Made by a program: the position numbers and the translations under genes. From contig JAUTDP010000009.1 of NCBI GenBank assembly GCA_033439795.1, positions 2,356,001 to 2,420,000 on the forward strand: DNA of 64,000 bases. Direction: 5' to 3'. Every line of letters starts with the position of its first letter. Position 1 is the stretch's first letter. This document shows, in pieces, positions 32,355 through 43,696 of the stretch. A model generated the notes under the pieces. It saw only the letters and a program-made list of their open reading frames with translations. It was not told the origin of the DNA and searched no databases. This DNA is from Sordaria brevicollis. Its lineage: Eukaryota > Ascomycota > Sordariomycetes > Sordariales > Sordariaceae.

Positions 32355-35300
32355 ATGCCTCGCAAGAAGCGCGCGTCCGTCATCGGCACTCTGCTCAGTG
32401 TCAAGGGCGTGTCCAAATTGCTCCGGAACTTCACAGCGCCAGTTCAATCGGGACCTGACAGCGCTGCGGAGCATTCTTCCACCAGTCGTCACTCGCGACG
32501 CACTTCGGATCCTTCGGGGAGCACGCGTCGTCATCGGCGATCGGGAACGCGTCCAAAATCCTATCACCCAGGTGCTTGGCCCAAGAGCCCTGAGCTCCGA
32601 GCTCCCAAAGATACTTCCCAAGATGATGAGTCCGAGTACTAGGATTACGAGGACCATCAGCCTTTGGAGTATCCCTCTTCAGATCGACATAGTCACACTA
32701 GCAGGCCTGTTCGTGAGTCGGACAGCCGTTACGACCTGTTCCAAGACAGTCGCAATGACTTCTCCCATCCTTCCATCAGACGTCGGTCCTCTCGTCATAA
32801 CCAGCGAGGCACCAGATCAGTCGCTTCTTCTTCCAGAGGCACTTCAAAATTGAAGTCGCCATGTATCGACAGGGGCTCCAGACGCAAGACCATGGGTGAA
32901 GATACCGACCTCAACTCTTCTGGCTCGGAAAAGTCTATCCCATACGAGATGAAGTCTCGTAGTTATTCGGACAACGACGATAGCTTCGATGATGATCCTT
33001 CGTCTGCTCATGCAACGGAGATAAGCCACATCAAGAGAGGATCTCACAAAGCCAATGCCGACATTTCAGATGACGACGATTATCGGACCAAGAGAGGTTA
33101 CGGCGACGCTTCTTACGCCCGCCAGTTCACGAAACGGGTGCCACGCCGGCAAGTCCGCTTCGTCAAGTCCAACGCTCATCTGCGTGGATTGTTCCTGGAT
33201 ACCAAGCTGTCATTGACACCCTCCAAATACGAAAAGTTTGAGGCTCATTACCAGAAAACGTTAGCTCAAAAGCAACACCATGGCTCGACTAATTCAGAGC
33301 AACCTATGATCCCATCTCCAAAGGTATCTCAGTTCGATGCGCCTCGGTCACTCACGGCCCCGTCGTTGCCTGCTTCACCAGTCTCGACGAGAAGTCGTGC
33401 ACTTTCTACGACATCTGTTCTCAAAACCAAGACGGTTCCTGAATTTTCGCTTCCCACCGAATCGTCTTACATATCATACACGAATGTTCCGTCTACGGCC
33501 GCCGCTACCATTTCTTCGGCACGGGCTTCTACTGCATCTTCGCCCACTATATCTAGAGCGCCTTCTCGTGCCACTTCTAGGGCACCTCCTTCTCGTACAG
33601 CGTCCAAAGACTCTTCTCGTACAACCTTTAGAGAACCGTCCCGTTCTGACGCGAGGACTTCTTCTCGTGCAACTTTCGTCATCTCCAAGCCTCAGCAGAA
33701 GGACTCTGATCCCTTCATTGCTACATCAGCCACTTCTTCTGCAAAGCCAACATTGAGTTCTCAGAAGACTGCTTCCAACATTTCGTACCCGGTGCCCTCC
33801 CCTCGTCTGGAGTTCGAGCAGTTGTACAAGCAGCCCGGCAATAACGTCCATGAGCAACGTGATAAACAGCACGACGAGCATGTCAATGAGGAAGCAGGCA
33901 AGCAAGTTGATGAGAACCCCAACGCGCAGTTTGACAAACGTGCGAACCACTCGGTCGTAAACCAGACCAAGTACCAGGGAAGTAAGCAGCCTGGTTATGA
34001 AACCAAAGATTCTGTATCAAGCAGCAAGGAGACGGCACACCGCGATCACATAACCAACCCAGACGTCACCATCAATTGCGATAGTGATGCTGATTCCAAC
34101 CCGTGTCCATTGGATGGCCTTCTTCCCGAGGTCTATGATTGCAAGCACGGCACTCGGCATTGTTATGCCTGCAGTCGTCCCAGAGACATGCGGTATGTTG
34201 AATTCAGGACCAAGTACTGTCGTGGAGAGCAACCACTGCGTAGTCTCTGCCGCAGCTGTCGTCGACACCTTAACCGGAACATTGAACTCGACCCAAAACC
34301 AATCAACAGCAATAAGAGGATGCTGAAGGACATCAACAAATTCCACTGGTGCGCGCAATGTGGCACTGTACGATCCCAGAAGTTCCATGAGTACTATCCC
34401 TCGGGAACGGAAGTTCCCCCTCGTCATCAGCTGTGCCACCCATGCTGCAACTTTGCCAAGTTGCCTTCCAAGACCAATTCCTCTACTTATCAATCATACA
34501 TGGTGGATGATGACACCAGCAACAACACCAAGCAGTCAGCAGGTGGTAACGACAATGGCCACGCTGAAACCCTCCTGGTAAGTCCAGTCCCGATTTCCCC
34601 ACGTGGATTTGACTAACAGCACAACAGGATCAACGCAAAGACCTTAGGTCGGTTGATGACTGTCCTCAGAATCGTCCAACTATGACCGAGCCCCTGCCTT
34701 CGTTCATCCTAGCTGAGGAAACGAGTTCCACCAAGCACTCGGCGCCTGTTGTTAGCCCTACTTTGAGCCAACAGCACCACCCTTCCGAGTATCAGACTAA
34801 GGCCAAAGCTTCGGCATCACAAACTGCAGCTGCAACTTCTTCTCAGTCTCAAGACCAGAGATGGGTCGCTGATTCCTCGCCTGAAGGGCACGATTCCCCT
34901 AATGGCTTCAACAACCTCGACTCACAAACCTGGCAGATCCCAGCTGATGACAGTCCTCCTCCTCAACGCAAGAGGCCTACTACCCGCCGCAGCCATTATC
35001 AAGACAATGAGGCGCCATTATACGAGGATATTCATGTGAACTATCATGAGTTCCATGGGCAAGAAGACGTTTGGAAGCATCAACCTAAGCATCACCGTGA
35101 CTACGATGATGTCAACGTACCAGAGATTTTGCTCACAGCTCCCACTGAGGAGATTTATATCACTCAGCCAACCGTGGTCTTCGACGAGCAGTACTCTGGA
35201 GCCCCCCTCCATGAGAAACCCCATCGCCGTTCACGGAAAGCTGGCCCCGTGCGTGACTCTTCTGGGTATCAGCGTGAACCTTCAATGCAGTCACAATCAA

Positions 35301-35890
35301 GCAATCGGACTGTGCGCCAGTCGGATTATGACTTCTCATCCGGCCGCAACAAGGAGAATTTCCCGGCGTATCCTCCTCAGCATACGACGTCTAGTCATTT
35401 TCATTGGCCGACTGAGAAAGAAAAGGTGGATGAAAACCAACCCAAAGGGCTCTCCGACATGTTCTTCGAAACAGAAGAGGGCAAATACGCCGATGCCTAC
35501 TTTGCATCTATGAGAAGCTGGTCGTCAGAGCCCAAAGCACAGTCGAGACCTCGGGCTGACTCAACAGACAACTACAACACTTGGCCTTCGGGCTCTTACG
35601 ACGCAACGGAGCCTGAGGTCTACGAGTACCTAGGCAAGCGTCGGTCTGAGAGACCAAGTGTTATTCCCGAGGTCTCGCCCAATGGCCACGCCCGCAAGGC
35701 TAGCGACACCTTCTCTGTCGAAACCATTGGCGTTTGGCAAGGTGCTACTGAAGGGGCGCCTAGGGCGGAGGTCACAGAACCGGAGTCGCCATACCAGGGC
35801 CACCAAGTGAGTACTGTTGCTTGTCGAGTGCAACCTTCCCGTGAAAAGGGAGGAAAGAAGGATAGTTGCTCGGCTACGACAACTGTTTAA
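32355..35890 (+). CDS. Low-complexity protein with Cys clusters; frame broken by TAG
   Basis: I do not recognise the family. The frame opens at MPRKKRAS (CACAATG context) and runs 95 codons to a TAG at 32640-32642. It then stays open in the same frame to 34577. A clear 50-nt intron (34578-34627, GTAAGT, GACTAAC) leads on to 35890. The TAG can be removed by a 69-nt in-frame intron, 32636-32704, but its donor GTACTA is poor and no branch point is evident. That would give about 1138 residues. Without the intron, a decoded TAG gives about 1161. The protein is Ser/Arg/Gln/Asp-rich and probably disordered, with a Ser-Arg-Ala-Pro-type repeat near 33540-33670. Two Cys-x2-Cys...Cys-x2-Cys modules (34139-34475) look zinc-binding. 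A GTGAGT at 35807 may open a further intron, which would change the last residues. Confidence 0.6.
32640..32642 (+). other. In-frame TAG inside the long frame
   Basis: The codon follows Asp-Asp-Glu-Ser-Glu-Tyr and is followed in the same frame by Asp-Tyr-Glu-Asp-His-Gln, with no change in composition. The next in-frame Met is at 32664. Confidence 0.9.
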
Positions 35891-36380
35891 GCTTTTTTTT
35901 TTCTTTTTTTTTTACCTCCTTGTCACCTTTTTACCCACTTCACGCACGTCACTTCCTGGTTGAATAATCTGTCAATCAAATTCCCTTGATCAAATTATTG
36001 CAAATCACTACACACAGCCAGTGGCTACTTAATATCTAATGCCTGTCTATTATTGTACACATCACTGCTCCTATTCCTCTTCTCTGCATTTATTAGTGCT
36101 AGGCACACCTTTCATATTGCACGGTGGCATATTTGAAGCTTCTAGTGGGGGCAGTAGGAAGGGCACGCCGTCGGTTACGAATGGAAGTAGCAGAGATGTG
36201 GCAATCTCTTCGATTGGGGCTGGCGGGAAGAACAAGGCTGGGTCACGATTGTAGTCACAATTGTTGCGCTGAAGTCCATTGTGTCTATAATAGACATACA
36301 AAGAGGGGAATCAGGGTTTGGCAAACCCAGTGTCAGAGGCATGATGTTGAGTCTTGTAGACGAAGTACTACCAAGTGGGA

Positions 36381-36641
36381 TACCGCATCTGCTCAGAAAA
36401 GTCGGATTTGACTAGCTTCACTTTTGGCTAGGAGATCGGGGGATCACCTGCCGGCAGGGCGGCCAACGGGGCCGGCGAGCTAAACAAACCACTTAGCACG
36501 ACTGGCAAGCTCATCATGCAGGTGACACGCAAGTGATACGAACGCGACCCAGCGCGATAAGACGATAGCCGAGAGGTTGGACTGTGTTGGGCCTAGTTCC
36601 CGCTTAATAGTCAAATCCGACTTTTCTGAGCAGATGCGGTA
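36381..36641. mobile_element. MITE-like element, 34-bp perfect terminal inverted repeats
   Basis: The arms 36381-36414 and 36608-36641 are perfect reverse complements over 34 bp and enclose 193 bp of non-coding DNA. Identity stops abruptly at both ends of the arms. Each arm begins with TA outermost (TACCGCATCTGC), so a TA target-site duplication flanking 32-bp inverted repeats is possible, as in Tc1/mariner-type elements. It has no coding capacity, so it would be non-autonomous. Identical arms suggest recent activity or little mutation since insertion. Confidence 0.75.
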
Positions 36642-36982
36642 GTTCATAGAACATCCCTCAACTACAGATACAAAATAAAATGACAAAGTGGCATTTGTCA
36701 ACAACAGACTCCCTCAAGGACTTGAGATCTAGCGGGTGGTACCGTTCTAGACCTGTTGTTCAACCCAAGCGACTTCCATGACTAACCGAGCAGTTGACTC
36801 ATAACATGTAGCAAGCCTGTTATTTAGCTACGTAAAACCTGCAATGATCCTGACGATAGAACTCAACACATCATCTTCGCCATAAACCTAACAGCCTCGT
36901 AGAGCCAATGACCAAATATTCACATACTGACTTCAGCCCTTTACCTACAGCTTTCACCCATTCCCGAAGTGGAAGAGCCCGA

Positions 36983-36998
36983 CGAGGGCGGGCCCTCG
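36983..36998. repeat. Short GC-rich hairpin
   Basis: CGAGGGC, two bases, then GCCCTCG form a 7-bp stem. It lies in a GC-rich island (about 36960-37080) within AT-rich sequence. Confidence 0.5.
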
Positions 36999-39248
36999 CG
37001 GCCACTCCAGATTGGATTCTGGGGGCGCCGCCACGGCCCCCATTTTGCAAAGGGGGCTGGGCGGCTGTGGTAGCTGATCGGAGTGTCAGATTGTAAGTTT
37101 CAAGAAAAATTCTCAGTCACTACTCTAGCTCAGTTGTTCTTCTAACACAGATGAAACAGACAAAATTGTACAAGTAATTCTTGCAACGGAACGAGAAACG
37201 AATGAAGCAAGAGAGGGGCAAGAAGTGAACACAATAAAAAAGAGAAAATCAAGAAAAAAGTCGTTTTGTACCAGACAAAAGGGATGGGGACTTGGATCTC
37301 CGGTGGACTGGTACGGAGAACGTTATTGGCTTTGGTATTGTTGCTTTGGGAATTTGCTGAGAGAAAGGAAGAAAGGAAGGGACGGGATGGGATCGGATAT
37401 TTGGAGGGAGGAGGTTAGGTGGTTTGCTTGGTTTCGTCTCCAGTAAGTAGGTTTTGTTGATTGCTGAATGGAATCATGGCAGAAGCTGAGAAGAGCTGGA
37501 GGAGGAGTTAGGATTCTGAAGATTGGAATCGGGGAAGATTGTAGTGAGATTATTGTAGAGTAGAAGGAAGTGCGATTTGACTTGAGTTGTCCAATTGAAA
37601 CTGAAGTGAAGAAAGTTTTCATTGCTCTAGTTTCACGATGTGTCTTGACGTTATGTGTTGACTTGACATTTAGAATGAATGAACTGGTTTCCTTGTTATA
37701 TCTTTTATTCATAGGTAATCAGAACCAACGAGCAAATAACAGCAGTATATGGAGACATCTGAGGACCATTCACATACAGCATTATACTTCCTCGAAAAAC
37801 AATCGTTGTCCAAGTTTTAGGTTTTCCCGACTTCGTAATTATTCTTCAGTTACGTTACACATTTACTAACACCTCGCTTGGATTATGTGCTCTTGATCCA
37901 TTCCAAGGAGTTTACTCCGCCTTGAAACATAATTATAATGAAGTTTTCAACTGAAATCCCGCCTCAGGGTCTCTGGCGAGTGTATTTACTCTCATTTTAG
38001 GCTGGATTCGATCAAATGTATTATGTGGCCTTTGTCTCCCCAGGGAGCCTTCGTGTGTCGTCCATGTTCCGTTTATATTTGCAATTACGTGCTTCGTCTG
38101 TCCATGGGTAGCTAGAAAGCATCACTCCTGTTGTCTGAGTCCAATGAGGGCAGACTTGTAAGAGTGCTGGGTCCGGAAGGAAAATTTATCATTTCGGACA
38201 GCGAATCCCTTGACCTTATAACCTCTAAGTTCGGGCTCGAGAACAGACAAATCCGACCTCCTCGTCACGCACGGCATGAAATATCTTGCGGTGTCCGGCA
38301 TTGATCAGCACATGATAATGGTTACTGGAAAGGAAAATAAAATTCTGACAGACGGCTGTTGGTGTGAAATCGAGAGAAGTTATCGTCGCAAGGCAACAAA
38401 CGGGGAAACAATGAACAACAATTACCAACAAAGACAAGAGTAGCCCGGACAGGAATCAAACCTGTCGTCGCGCTTAAGGAGATTCCCTTCACAGCAATTT
38501 GCCATTTGCATAGTACTATCAGCGTTCATCTCCGAGTTTCACATGCTCTCACCCTTACGCCCACCACCAGGCCACGGGAAGATCACTTGAACCTCCCAGT
38601 TATAAAACTCAGCATAAAAGGGCCAAATGGTGCCGAGAAACTCAAAAGCAACAAGCAGGGGAAGAAGAAAAAAATGCTGAGAGAGGAACGAAAATGATAG
38701 AATGTTTATCCATTACCTTCCTCCCATTTAGAACGCCACAGTACCCCCGTTCCATCATCCCTGGCTTATCCGTCTTGAGGCCACCCATCCTTTACATTTA
38801 TTTTGCTTCATTTCATGTTCGCTGATACCTGATACATCCATCCGTTCATACCCTTTTCGCTCACATGACGACATCACTCGTACCTTTAACTGACAAAAAA
38901 CTAACAATAGGCCCTCCGCTTTCCATTATTTATGCATGGCCAGCCAGCCCTTCCGTAACCTGAAATCCATCATTCCTCGTTACCAACCAAACTGTTTTTC
39001 CTTTGCGTTTTGGTTTCAGCGGCAACCATCTTCTTTACCACAAGCGCTTTTATCTGTTTGTGTTTCCAATCCGGTTTTTCCGACCCTGTGACAAGAAGAA
39101 AATCATCATTTCTCGTTGTCCCAATCAACTCTTACTCTTCTTCTTCTTATTCTTCGACAATTCCGGTTTCAGAGTCTGAAGATGGCCAGTCATCATCCTC
39201 TGTTTCCGATTCTTCCGTTTTCAGCAATGTCAGCAGGGAATCGCCATC

Positions 39249-40199
39249 CTAGACTGTTCCTGCTTGTTGTTGCTGTTGTTGATGTGCCATTGATGGTGGC
39301 GGAGAATGACCTTGTTGTGGTGGTGGTGGTGGAGGAGGAGGTTGGGTTCGGGATAGTGAAAGGAGGGCTTGCTCGGGTGTTGAATGGAAGTCACCGGGGG
39401 CACCGCCCAAAGGCTGATATGGCTCGAAGCGAGCTTCTGGTTGTTGTTGATGTTGTGCCTGGAGCGTCGGTCGATGTGATGATGGTTGTTGTGTCTGATG
39501 TTGCTGTTGTAACTGAGCTGGCAGCTCCCTTTGCCCTGGCGGTAGGTGTCGTGGTTGTTGTTGTTGTTGTTGATGTCCTGGTTCTTGTAGTTGTGTCTGA
39601 TGTTGATGTTGCTCCTGTGGCTGCGACTGCGACTCTTGAGGAGCCACGCTGGCGCTTACATTCGGCGAAGTGGTGGAAGATACGGTGGTAAAGTCAAAGT
39701 CTCGACCTTCAGCTGCCATCTTGGCCCGTTCCTTCAGACGCTTGACGCGGCCCAGCTGTCTGTCCTCCTTGGTAGCCTTCTTCAGCTGTCTGCTGATGGT
39801 GGCCCTGCTGACGTTGCAGTTGCAAGCCTCCTTGAGGAACTTTTGCATGTCTTCGATTATGGCATGATCGTTGTCTTTGAGCCAATCCAAAAGTTTCTGT
39901 TTGCAACGTCGTTAGCTTGATGGGTCTTGTCATATATAAGGGTAGCCGGACATAACGTTCAAGAACTAGGGAGGAGTACACACCTGGAGGGTTTCAGGCT
40001 TTAGTTTTTCCGCGTTCTTGCTCACATCCGGTGGTGGTGCGATTTTACCGTTGGCTTCGTACTCGTACCTCCTTCGCCGGATGGTACGCTCGTCAAAGCC
40101 CATAATAAAGGCGATCTCATGGTTCTTTAGTTTGTCCTTGAGAGTAAGCATCCTCTCGAGGATGAGCCTCTGCTCCTCGGTAAACCGCTTGCCAGTCAT
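39249..40199 (-). CDS. Transposase-type bipartite HTH protein, Gln-rich tail
   Basis: A 287-residue protein from two exons, 39984-40199 and 39249-39896. The 87-nt intron has donor GTGTGT and branch GCTAAC. Residues 1-60 look like a first helix-turn-helix (FTEEQRLILERMLTLKD, KNHEIAFIMGFDERTIRRRRYEYEANG). Residues about 73-115 look like a second (LLDWLKDNDHAIIEDMQKFL, CNCNVSRATISRQLKKA). This paired-like tandem is the layout of Tc1/mariner and pogo-type transposase DNA-binding regions. No DDE catalytic domain follows. Instead there is a basic stretch and then a long tail rich in Gln and Pro with poly-Pro and poly-Gln runs, as in transcription factors. The likely reading is a transposase-derived DNA-binding protein acting in the nucleus. 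The exact target is unknown. Confidence 0.75.
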
Positions 40200-42241
40200 A
40201 TTGGGTTAGCCATGCGAGAGCAATGATACTAGGTATACTAGGTAAAAGATGATGGAGTTTTGATGGACAAGCCGATTGGGAGTGGAGGGTGTGTCTGGTA
40301 GTGTGATGGTCGTCAAGATGGTCGAGTGACACCCAATGAAAGTTAGGTGACAAACCGAACGACCTTTGGATTGTTGATCCCCGGACGGACGTTTTAGTGG
40401 ACGGACTCGAACGGGGTTTGCCCAGTTGGGTCGTGCGGCGGCCTGTCCGCACTTGCCCTGGGGAAGGGTTTCATGGCACATCAATGGAGTGGCTGGTAGT
40501 CTATAAGGGTTAGGGTTCAGCTCGAGGATGCAGACGCCGGGTTGTCAGTTCACGAACGTGTCTGCACTCTTGACATGGGACCAGTTTTGCACGAGTGTTA
40601 AAAATGACTTCCGACAGATACATACATTGAACATGCATCCCTTTCTCAGCTGTCATTGGCAGTCTATTTTAACCTACCTCTATCAAACCTCTTCTGGCAT
40701 GTGGTTCTTTATGGCATTTCTAGTTACATATGCCCTGGCTGCCGGGACAAGCAGCCCAACTGAACTTTTTCGGCCATCGGGGTCTCTCAACAACGTCCTT
40801 TACCGGCGCGGCTTCATGGGGAATGTATATGTTATTAAATACTGAGCTTTCTAACTCTTGAACTTTTGAGTAAACGTAGCTATTGCAAGACCTCGAAACC
40901 ATACTTGGTCTACAAAGTCTGGCGGATGTGGCCCTTAAACTATCATATGCATTGCTAGATGTCAGACTTTCAACACTGTATCACGGCATCTGATCAAGAC
41001 AGTACACTTTCCAAACAATATGGTAGATCCCAGAAGATCTTTCGAGGTTGTGCAACACAGTAAATATCGACAGTCCCAACCCAACTTGTCAGAGCCCCAC
41101 CGCACTCAAAAGAGCCCGGCCCCACCGACACCGAATTCATACGCAACGGGATACCAAAAAGGGTTTGGAATAGTAGGTATACGACGTTATGTAAAACTGT
41201 TTCATGGCGGGTTTCAAACACCAGTGCTATCGGCTGCTTCAAAGAGGATAAGTGAACACCCGACGTTCCTGAGGTAAAGTATGAGTTGCTGGCTTCACAA
41301 AAGCCTCTTGAACTCTCTGTCCCATGTTCATTTCCTATACTGAAACACTACAAATTAATGTAACAAAAAAGCTGACCTCAAAGCCCTACCACGGGAACAA
41401 TCCAGCCTGTCAAGAATAAGCTCAAAGAGGTAAAAAAGCAACTCATGTGAAAGTCAAAAGCCTGGGGTGTTGTTGGTGGAGCTAAAACTGAAATGGAGCA
41501 TGAGACGAACCGCCTGGGCGGGTAGGGCTGCACTAACAGCAGCACCAACCCCTGATTGGGGTGATGTCAACCAGAATTTCAGTGCGGGGAACAGCATCAA
41601 GCTCCCCACTTTCTCCGCACGAGACTCCAAATCCTCCCGCTTAGCTCGGCCAAGCCCGTCGACGTCATGCAACTCTTCAAACCGAAGACGGTCAGCTATC
41701 AGACCACTTTAACTACCCCACCATACCCAACCCTGGGTCATCGTACCCCTCGTCTGATAGTGCTCTAGAGAGGTCTAACAGGTCTAACAGGACAGCATAG
41801 GAGTCCCAAGAGCGATCTGCCGGCCCCCTTTATGCCACTTGATCCAATCATGGAAGAAGCGGCACATACCAAACATCATGACTTGTTGGGCCAGGGCCGT
41901 TGGTGAACCCGGGCCGTCAATCCTTCCTCCATCCAGACGAGCCGAACCAAGCACTATGACATGTCGTTCGCCGTGGTCCGACAGACAAGGAAGCGGAGGG
42001 GAGGGGAGCCAGCTAGAGCGAGCTCTTTTTCAGCTCTCTCAAATAAAGGCTGAAATAAGAGGCCATTCTCACTCATCGGCTAATCCGTTTGTCACCATGT
42101 TCCTCTATCCGTCTCACCATCCTCACGTGTCCCTCTTCCTTGGCGATACGACGACGACGACAACGACGACACCCTCCTCAATAACCTAGAAACTAGAAAA
42201 GCAGCAGGTTCTGCATATTCTTACCAGCACCGTAGCCCATC
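40200..42241. other. 2-kb divergent promoter region
   Basis: A spacer between the HTH gene (minus) and the acetate kinase (plus). No supported gene is seen. Trinucleotide (GAC)n-type sequence lies near 42146-42172 in the acetate kinase leader. Confidence 0.5.
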
Positions 42242-43696
42242 ATGAAGGACGTCGAAGATATTCACCGTCCGATGCTTAACAGCCTCCAGAGTACCTCAGC
42301 CAAGATGAAGAAGATTGTCCTCTCAGTCAATGCCGGGTCATCCTCCGTCAAGATCTCAGCATACAGCGCCCTCTTCGGCCAAGCACCCATCCAGATCGCG
42401 GAGGCCCAAATAAGCGGCCTTACCGCACCACCTGCCACCCTCAAATACACCCGGCGCGGCGAGAAGGTGATCAATGACGAAGAAGTCAAAGACCAAAAGG
42501 TGTCCGACCAAGCCGACGCCTTCGACATCTTGCTCAAGACCCTGATCGACGACAACGGCGTGCCCGAGATCAGCAGCAAGGAGGACATCGCCTACGTGTG
42601 CCACCGCATCGTGCACGGCGGCGAGTTTGTCCGTCCCAAACTGATCTCGGACGAGACGTACCACAACCTCGAGAAGCTCAGCGACCTGGCCCCATTACAC
42701 AACTCCACCAGCCTGGTCATTGTCCACCGCTGCATGAGCGACCTGCCCAAGACGACCCTCAACATCGCCTGCTTCGACAGCCAGTTCCACCACACCATCC
42801 CCGACCACATCCGGACGTATCCCATCAACCAGGACATTGCGCGGAGCAACCACCTGCGCAAATACGGCTTCCACGGCATCAGCTATGCCTTTATCACACG
42901 CGCCGTCGCCGAGTATCTCGACAAGCCTGTCGAGAACGTCAACATCATTGCCCTCCATCTCGGTTCCGGAGCGAGCGCGTGCGCCATCAAGGGAGGCAAG
43001 AGTCTCGATACCAGCATGGGATTGACTCCCCTAGCTGGCCTTCCGGGCGCGACGCGAAGCGGGAGTGTCGATCCCAGGTTAGTTTCCTTTCCCCCATTAC
43101 CCCTTCCTATGCCGTTATACTCACCTTGTGTTCCCCCGTGATTCAACAGCCTCGTCTTTCACTACGCCTCCGACGTCGGCAAGCTCTCCCCCGCCTCAAC
43201 AAAGGAACTGCACATCTCCCGCGCCGAAGAGATTCTCAACAAGGAATCCGGCTGGAAGGCCCTAACGGGAACCACCAATTTCGGAACCATCACCGCCGCC
43301 CTCGACCCCTCATCAAACTCCAACCTCTCCCAGCAACAAATCGCAAACATGCGCCTCGCCTTTAATCTGTTCGTCGACCGCATCACCGGTTTCATCGGGT
43401 CCTACTACGTCTCCCTGCAGGGGCAAGTCGACGCGCTCGTCTTTGCTGGCGGGATCGGCGAGAGGAGCGATAAGCTGAGACAGGCCGTTGTCGAGCAAGT
43501 GTCTTGTCTCGGGTTTGGGCCCGTGGATAAGGATGCGAATGTGGAGAGGGTTGGGCAAGAATTGGATGATGATCATGCGGTTGTTGAGATTGCCCCCGAG
43601 TCAAAGAAGGGAGGGCATAGGGTATTGGTGTGCAAGACTGATGAGCAGTTTGAGATGGCGAGGGCGTGTGCGGAGGATGGGGAGTTTTGGCGGTAA
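42242..43696 (+). CDS. Acetate kinase (fungal type)
   Basis: Interconverts acetyl phosphate plus ADP with acetate plus ATP. In fungi it is thought to work with phosphoketolase (Xfp), which makes acetyl phosphate from sugar phosphates. Two exons, 42242-43077 and 43150-43696, give 460 residues. The 72-nt intron starts GTTAGT and ends CAACAG. Signature parts are present: VNAGSSSVK near residue 30, the HRIVHGGE block, KYGFHGISY, HLGSGAS-x-CAI-x-GGKSLDTSMGLTPL, GATRSGSVDPS and VFAGGIGE. An N-terminal extension of about 22 residues precedes MKKIVLSVNAGSSS. In-frame Mets at residues 11 and 22 are alternative starts, and the residue-22 Met would match the bacterial length best. Confidence 0.93.

Larger units (their letters stand above)
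35891..39248. other. 3.4-kb gene-free, AT-rich region with a MITE
   Basis: No supported gene is present. The stretch is more AT-rich than its surroundings and contains a 261-bp inverted-repeat element (36381-36641). It also holds a GC-rich island with short palindromes (36960-37080) and a tRNA T-arm-like sequence near 38446-38462 without the rest of a tRNA. Confidence 0.55.

Noticed and set aside
32572..32642. Alternative intron GTGCTT...TACTAG removing the TAG
   Set aside because: 71 nt long, so it would shift the frame away from the long downstream frame.
38446..38462. tRNA T-arm-like sequence (ACAGGTTTGATTCCTGT on the minus strand)
   Set aside because: The stem-loop and a degenerate B box are present, but no matching acceptor strand, anticodon arm or A box can be folded around it. 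At best a relic, possibly chance.
39010..39252. 80-codon open frame with a hydrophobic start
   Set aside because: It lies in the 3' flank of the HTH gene and overlaps that gene's stop codon antisense. It has no start context or homology that I can see.
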